NCBI GenBank assembly: GCA_027559495.1
Contig: JAMXSV010000008.1
Location: forward strand, 248,001-312,000
Reading direction: 5' to 3'
Source: Aurifilum marmelostoma
Taxonomy: Eukaryota; Ascomycota; Sordariomycetes; Diaporthales; Cryphonectriaceae
Length of the DNA: 64,000 nt
The translations under genes and the position numbers were made by a program. Below, one piece after another: positions 58,852 to 64,000 of this stretch (position 1 is its first letter; each line of letters opens with the position of its first letter). The notes beneath the pieces are model-generated. The model was not told the DNA's origin, did no database searches, and saw only the letters and a program-made list of their open reading frames with translations.

Positions 58852-59313
58852 AATGGTGAGAGTGTCCCCGACGCGGCGGACGATGTCAGCATGTCAGGCG
58901 CCAACACCGCACAACCGCCTCAAGCAGAGGAAGAGGACGACGCGATGGACATCGACCCCGCGACCCCGCGCAAACCAAAACCCAAGCCAGACGCCAGTGA
59001 ACCTCCCGAAGTCCCCTACGATATCCTCGCGGCGCGCAAGCTCGTCAAGACGGTCCTGGACCAGGGCTACCTCGCCCCCTTCCGGCAGTCTGCCCGCCCC
59101 GTGCACTGGGACTATGCGAGCCCGCTGCACCTGTACCCGCTCCCCACGGCCATGGTCTTGGTCGATACTACGGCGCCAGCTTTTTGTGTCACGTATGAGG
59201 GATGTCATGTGGTGAACCCTGGAGGGCTTTTGGTTACTGGACGGAGGGGGTTGGCTAGGTGGGTGGAGTATGAGATTGGACGGACGGGGACTATAAGGGA
59301 GGTGTTGTTCTGA
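56727..59313 (+). CDS. DPB2: DNA polymerase epsilon subunit B (Dpb2), frameshifted as sequenced
   Basis: About 834-residue essential B subunit of the leading-strand replicase, linking polymerase epsilon to the CMG helicase through GINS. Exons are 56727–57469 and 57551–59313. Conserved parts are NVDKKHFEKEIRKPSL across the splice, FRNRFNVIHQRLLRNESF, GQPPCEKRRVTLGVSGPD, the inactive phosphoesterase core RIVVLGEMNLDQPRTLQAVK, and FVFVPGDNDGW. Reading is broken at the G4 run 58026–58029: upstream ends GVGGVLGG, and the conserved KFQGFFIGQPPC continues one base out; removing one G restores it. The donor GTTGGT at 57470 is non-standard. An Ala10 run from GCA repeats (about 58819–58848) lies in a disordered insert. 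Confidence 0.9.
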
Positions 59314-62036
59314 GGGTGAGGTGCCGGATGGTAATGAAATGTATGACGTATTACAGGCTTGTAGAAGGATAACCATAGCCTAGAACTGAGATGATGAGGT
59401 CGGAACGAGTTGCATGTCATATTGTGATGCAAGCAGCAGCAGCAGTCTGGTATTCCTCCCAAGTACAGTGTACAAAAAAGGCTTCTTGTCATTGACTGAC
59501 ACTGGCTGACAAATGATTATGATTATTCTCGAGGTAGGGAGACTCAAAATCCAGGCTCAGTGACCAATCTTGGCCAACATGGGCATCGTTTGTTGCGAAA
59601 GTATCTGAGTCTCTCACGCACCGTGCCACACCCCCCCTCCCCGGCGGGTCTTTTTGTCGCCTCCCTCTCGTCCAAGAACCCGCAAACTGCACACCGGAGG
59701 ACAACATATTATGGCCATCCTCTAGCCTCAAACAAGATTGACGGTGAACAAAGACTAATTGAGTTTGCCGCTCAGTTGATAGTCACTGGAGGGGGACCCC
59801 GGTGATATTCGGACCCGAGCGAGACAACACGGGCGCATTGCCCTTGTGGACAGGCAGTCCTTGTCAGCGTAACGTTCGTCTGCCCTTCTTCTGCTCTTCG
59901 GAAACACAGCCCGAGACAGGCTGGCTTTTTTTCCCTTTTGGATTGGCTCGCTGTTCTCGTCTTCATCTCTTCTTTTCATTCCGAATGACCACAAAAGACT
60001 GTTACCCAGGACCCATAGGTAGGAAAAGGCAAAGTCTCGGTCAAGAGCTCGTGTTACTGCACTTTTGCCACGGCGCTTCTCTTCTTGCTGATCTCTCGTG
60101 TAAGTATTGAGGAAACTCGAGCTCACATTGGAAAACTGTCTACGCGTCTGCAGCTTGCGGCATCTCTGACATGAGCTAGACCTGGCCGAGAAGGGAGATG
60201 GCCACTTTCAGCCCGTTGTCTGCTGATCGAACGATGGACGCATGTCCTTTGCTGGCCTCCTCCTTGCCCTCCTCCTTCCGGCCTTTGTTACAACTATAGC
60301 CTCCTTGATTCCTATCTAGCGTGTTTACCGGAGACTAGATGAATTCTCTCGACCAACGGAAACATTCTTCTGAAACTGTCCGGAGAAGCACAACAATAGT
60401 CTTGGTTTTCCCTCCCAAATTTGACTAGCCTACGGGAAACACTGTCTTGCTCAAATTCTGTATCACGGATCACATCCCGGCCTGCTGCATTGATACTTAG
60501 CCTTGAGCTAGGGGCTGTGACCACTATGGCTATCCGTATTTGGTGTCAGATGTTCTCTCCGAGGGCGGGACGGCCTTCCCAAAGGCTTGGTCTGTCCTTC
60601 GTGGTGTCGTTCTTCAGGTTGTCCTGCTCTCTTGCTCTGTCCTCCGAGGCCCAGTGGCCAAGTAGAAGATAGTCTCAGCGCACTTGTTGATGAACTCATC
60701 AGGTGGATATTAACTGACTTGGGAACGCTGTGGGCTATGCCAAGCAAGTCTCAAGTCCATCTGGGTGATCACGAGCTTATAACGGTTTTAGTCTTTGCCT
60801 TTAGAAACTTGCCGAACTTTCTGTTGTTATTTTTCCTTTATATGGAATACCACGCCATTGCCTGGTCTGAGCGCCTCATTCATGTACCGAACACACCCTC
60901 GGATCAATCACATACGCACCACCTGACGGATTTGATCCTCGAGGGGTGTGAGTCAGTACAGCAACTCATTGATTTACCAGAGGCGAGCCTAGAAGCGTTT
61001 GTCACCATGGTTTCTGAGCTTGCTTCTCGTATCTATCGGGTAGTGCAACCTCGTGTCGTGGAGTTGCTACCTTTACTTTTTTGTCCCGTGGCAGGACAAG
61101 ACATGGTTCGGCAACTCCCTTCCGGTAATAAATTTCTTTTCGTTCAATCCCGAGCACGCAAACGTGATCACTCCTAGGGATATTGGTCCAGAGAGTTGTA
61201 GCTTATTCAGGAGAAAAGGACGGCTTACGGCTCCTGGTCCGATCAGCTTCCACTCGACGCCTGAGGCTTGCTTGCGGCGCGCCCTAACATCCCCCGGCCA
61301 CGAGGCATGCCGTTCTATGATAGTTTGGCCCTCCTTCTTTCTCCATGAGCCTAGAATCTATTAAAGAAGATAATCGTAATGTGCAGGGCGATACCGTCGT
61401 AGCTTGATGACGTGTGCATTGTTATCTTCAGTGCGCGCCTGGGGCAGTCCTTCAAGACAAGACGAGCTCCCATGCCCATCCGTCCCCAAGCCCCGCCGCT
61501 ACTTTGAAGAAGGGACAGATGATCCCGCGAATATCCTTTAGTTGTCGACTATTAACCCCGCTAGTTCTGGAAATACACGGCAACCCAATGTGGGATGCTT
61601 GTTGGGGGTTGGATCACCCTCACCATCACCGATAGACCCGTTCTCTAGGTTTTTGATAGATACGTACGCCGTCGGGTGGCGTTCATTCCGTTCTTCGAAG
61701 CATAAAAAGGTCGAGAGAGAGGTATTGCGGTAGTCCAATCTCAAGCAGCTCATAGGAAGCGTTGGGCAGATGAACGAGGTACTTGTACATGGTGATGCTG
61801 ATGCAAGTCTTTTCTGCACGTTTAAGATTGTCAAACCTGCTGTTACCATAATCATCTTTTGCAGTGACTCTATTGACCCACTCGCATGACATGATATGGG
61901 AATCCATTCACTCCTTTCCCATCGTCGAAGTCGACGGCTTTTCACACGTTTTCTGGCGGTCTTTCTTTTTCCACATCGGCAACAAATAATTATCACTGGC
62001 AACCTTGGACCTAATTTCCCTTACATTTCTCTCATA
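59314..62036. other. 2.7 kb region with only weak frames
   Basis: 3' flank of DPB2 and promoter of the multicopper oxidase. Frames exist at 60587–61177 (+), 61053–61364 (+) and 61538–62002 (-) but none carries a domain I recognise, and several change frame mid-way. They could be decayed coding sequence. Confidence 0.45.
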
Positions 62037-63926
62037 ATGCGACCCTCTTGTGTGTTCATCCTCCTCCTGACCCTAATCTGTCACGCGCTGGCGGCTACAG
62101 TCATCTTCGATTGGACCATCGACTGGGTGATAGCCGCACCAGATGGCTACGCCAGGCCCGTGATCGGTATCAACGGCGAATGGCCGTGTCCAATCATCCA
62201 GGCCAATCAGGGCGATACTATCATCGTCAATATCCACAATAACCTGGGAAACGAGACGACTAGCCTCCACTTCCACGGCATCAGACAATATGGAACGCCC
62301 GAGATGGACGGGCCTGTTGGGGCCTCGCAGTGCTCTGTGCCTCCGGATTCTTCTTTTACATATCAGTTTGAGGTTTGTAGAATGATATTCCTATCAAACT
62401 AGGTGAGGCTGTCATACTGAATCTGATTTTGCGTTGTGTCTGCCTTTTAGGTTGACCAGCCGGGCACGTACTGGTACCACTCGCATGAGATGGGACAGTA
62501 CCCTGATGGCCTTCGAGGACCTCTGATTGTCCACGACCCTGATGATCCTTACAAGGGCCAAGTTGATGAGGAGGTCATCATGACAGTGTCAGACTGGTAA
62601 GCTACGAACCCACCAGCCATACCAAAAATATTCATACAGAGCGTTTACAAGTTGGCTTCCAGGTATCACAGCCAGTCGATCCCGCTGGTCCAGACCATGC
62701 TCCAGCCAAACAACACACATTTCATCCCTCCCATCCCAGACAGTGTCCTTCTGAATGAGGGAGGCAGCAACCAGATTCCATTTCAGAGGGGAAAGACGTA
62801 CCGCATCCGGATGATCAACTTCTCCGCCCTCACCGCCGCCATGATCACCTTCCAGTCCCAGACGATGAGGATTATCATGCAGGACGGCTCCTACATCACC
62901 CAAGCAGATGCTGACCTGGTCCGGCTGGATTGCGCTCAGAGGTACGACGTCCTGCTGACCTCCAACGGCAGCAGTGGTGACAGCAACTACCCTTTTCTTG
63001 TTGCTCTGGACTTGAACCGAGACTACACCAACCCGAGCGCCTCGCCACTGCCCATCTCATGGAACTACAACGAGACGGGATACCTTGTGGTAGACCCCCA
63101 CTACGACAGCACCTCCGTCGACGTCGTCCACGTCTTTGACCCTGTAGACGATTCTGAATTCACCAACGCCAACGGCAACGGTTCCTTGGGCCCTGTGACC
63201 CAGACAATCCAGCTCGACTTCAACTTTTGCTTCGACAACAACAGCATCCCCAGAGCATGCATAAACGGGCAGCCATACGTCGACCAACGCGTGCCCACCT
63301 TGTACACAGCCGCCACGACGGAAGACGACAACACCAACCCGGTCGTGTACGGCGCCGTAGACCCCTTCATCGTCCAAGAGGGCCAGGTCGTCGATATCGT
63401 CCTCAACAACCTCAACACCTCCATCCACCCTTTCCACCTGCACGGTCACCAATTCCAGGTTATAGCACGCCCTCCCAGCGGCACGGGCCGCTGGCCCGGC
63501 ACTACCGACGACCAACCCGCCCAGCCACCGTCCAGGGACACCATCTCCGTCTACGGCGACTCGTACGCCGTGCTGCGCTTCAGGGCTGACAACCCGGGCG
63601 TGTGGCTGTTCCACTGCCACATCGAGTGGCACGTCGACATGGGCCTCACGGCGACCATTGTCGAGGCGCCGGAGCAGCTGCGCGGGCTGCAGTTCCCGGA
63701 GGACCACATCGAGGCGTGCGAGGTCCAGGGGGAGCCGTATGAGGGGAATGCGGCGGGGAACACGGACAACTATACTGATACTGCGGGCATGCTGTTTGTG
63801 AATCCTGTGACGTATACCGGGTAAGTTTGTTGTTGTCGTGCTTTTACGCGTATGTCTGGGAGGCTGACTAGTTTTGGTGATGATGACAGAGCCCTTTGGG
63901 AGCCTGCTGCGACAGCCAGGCCTTGA
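62037..63926 (+). CDS. Secreted multicopper oxidase (Fet3/Abr1-like laccase)
   Basis: 558-residue extracellular copper oxidase from exons 62037–62372, 62451–62596, 62663–63820 and 63890–63926. The signal peptide is MRPSCVFILLLTLICHALA. All four copper-binding motifs are present: HFHG (about residue 79), WYHSH (about 120–124), HPFHLHGH (about 415) and HCHIEWH (about 477). Segments such as VIGINGEWPCP, QYPDGLRGPLIVHDP and VSDWYHSQ place it with ascomycete Fet3-type ferroxidases and conidial-pigment oxidases (Abr1-like) rather than basidiomycete laccases. There is no C-terminal membrane anchor, unlike true Fet3, and the last exon adds only 12 residues or so. Iron versus phenol oxidation is unresolved. 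It is intact, near the right edge, with partner genes out of view. Confidence 0.92.
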
Positions 63927-64000
63927 TTGCGGACTCGTTCGTCGAGTAGAAGGGTGTGAGGAGATGTCCAGTGAAGAAAACGTTCTGGAATTGAGGTTCT

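Noticed and set aside
60587..61177. 196-codon frame on the + strand
   Set aside because: No recognisable domain, no promoter or intron signals, composition not clearly coding; kept only as part of an unexplained interval.

Overview
The window is nuclear DNA of a filamentous ascomycete (Pezizomycotina, most likely Sordariomycetes). This rests on short GT–AG introns (mostly 65–95 bases), GC-rich codon use, a HET-domain protein, a cutinase, a multicopper oxidase and a set of fungal housekeeping proteins. I recognise about 22 gene loci. No rRNA, tRNA, CRISPR array or intact transposon was seen.

Layout. 0.6–3.4 kb: ceramide synthase (+) facing an ankyrin-repeat protein (-). 5.1–6.5 kb: a broken secreted-protein gene. 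7.4–7.9 kb: a small hypothetical protein. 8.5–14.1 kb: a Nup2-like nucleoporin and a peroxisomal SCP2 protein, both -. 15.7–19.1 kb: a small PPxY membrane protein and a HET-domain protein, both -. 21.1–25.2 kb: sterol acyltransferase and an RRM/RS splicing protein, both +. 26.8–30.7 kb: MAF1 and AP-1 sigma, both -. 32.1–34.4 kb: glutamate-cysteine ligase modifier subunit (+) converging on BUD32 (-). 36–40.7 kb: a membrane coiled-coil protein and a carboxymuconolactone-decarboxylase-like protein (+), then a FAD oxidoreductase (-). 42–50.5 kb: a small Cys-rich protein, MRC1 and ADA1/HFI1 (all -). 51.4–59.3 kb: gamma-tubulin complex GCP3, a cutinase and DPB2 (all +). 62–64 kb: a secreted multicopper oxidase (+).

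Functionally the genes are a mixed neighbourhood rather than a pathway cluster. Themes are lipid handling (ceramide synthase, sterol acyltransferase, SCP2), replication-fork maintenance (MRC1, DPB2), nuclear transport and transcription control (Nup2, MAF1, ADA1, BUD32), redox (GCLM, FAD oxidase) and secreted hydrolases or oxidases.

The most striking sequence-level signal is that four well-conserved genes (ceramide synthase, BUD32 twice, the FAD oxidoreductase, DPB2) are broken by single-base length differences in G/C runs, and GCP3 has a one-base phase mismatch at its intron. In each case family-typical protein continues in the adjacent frame. Homopolymer sequencing or assembly error is the simplest explanation. 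The locus at 5.1–6.5 kb carries additional in-frame stops and looks like a real pseudogene. I did not find a clearly novel multi-gene system. The best leads for new biology are the double-PPxY membrane protein, the polyQ leader in frame with the GCLM gene, the small Cys-rich protein beside an AT-rich block, and the decayed secreted gene.
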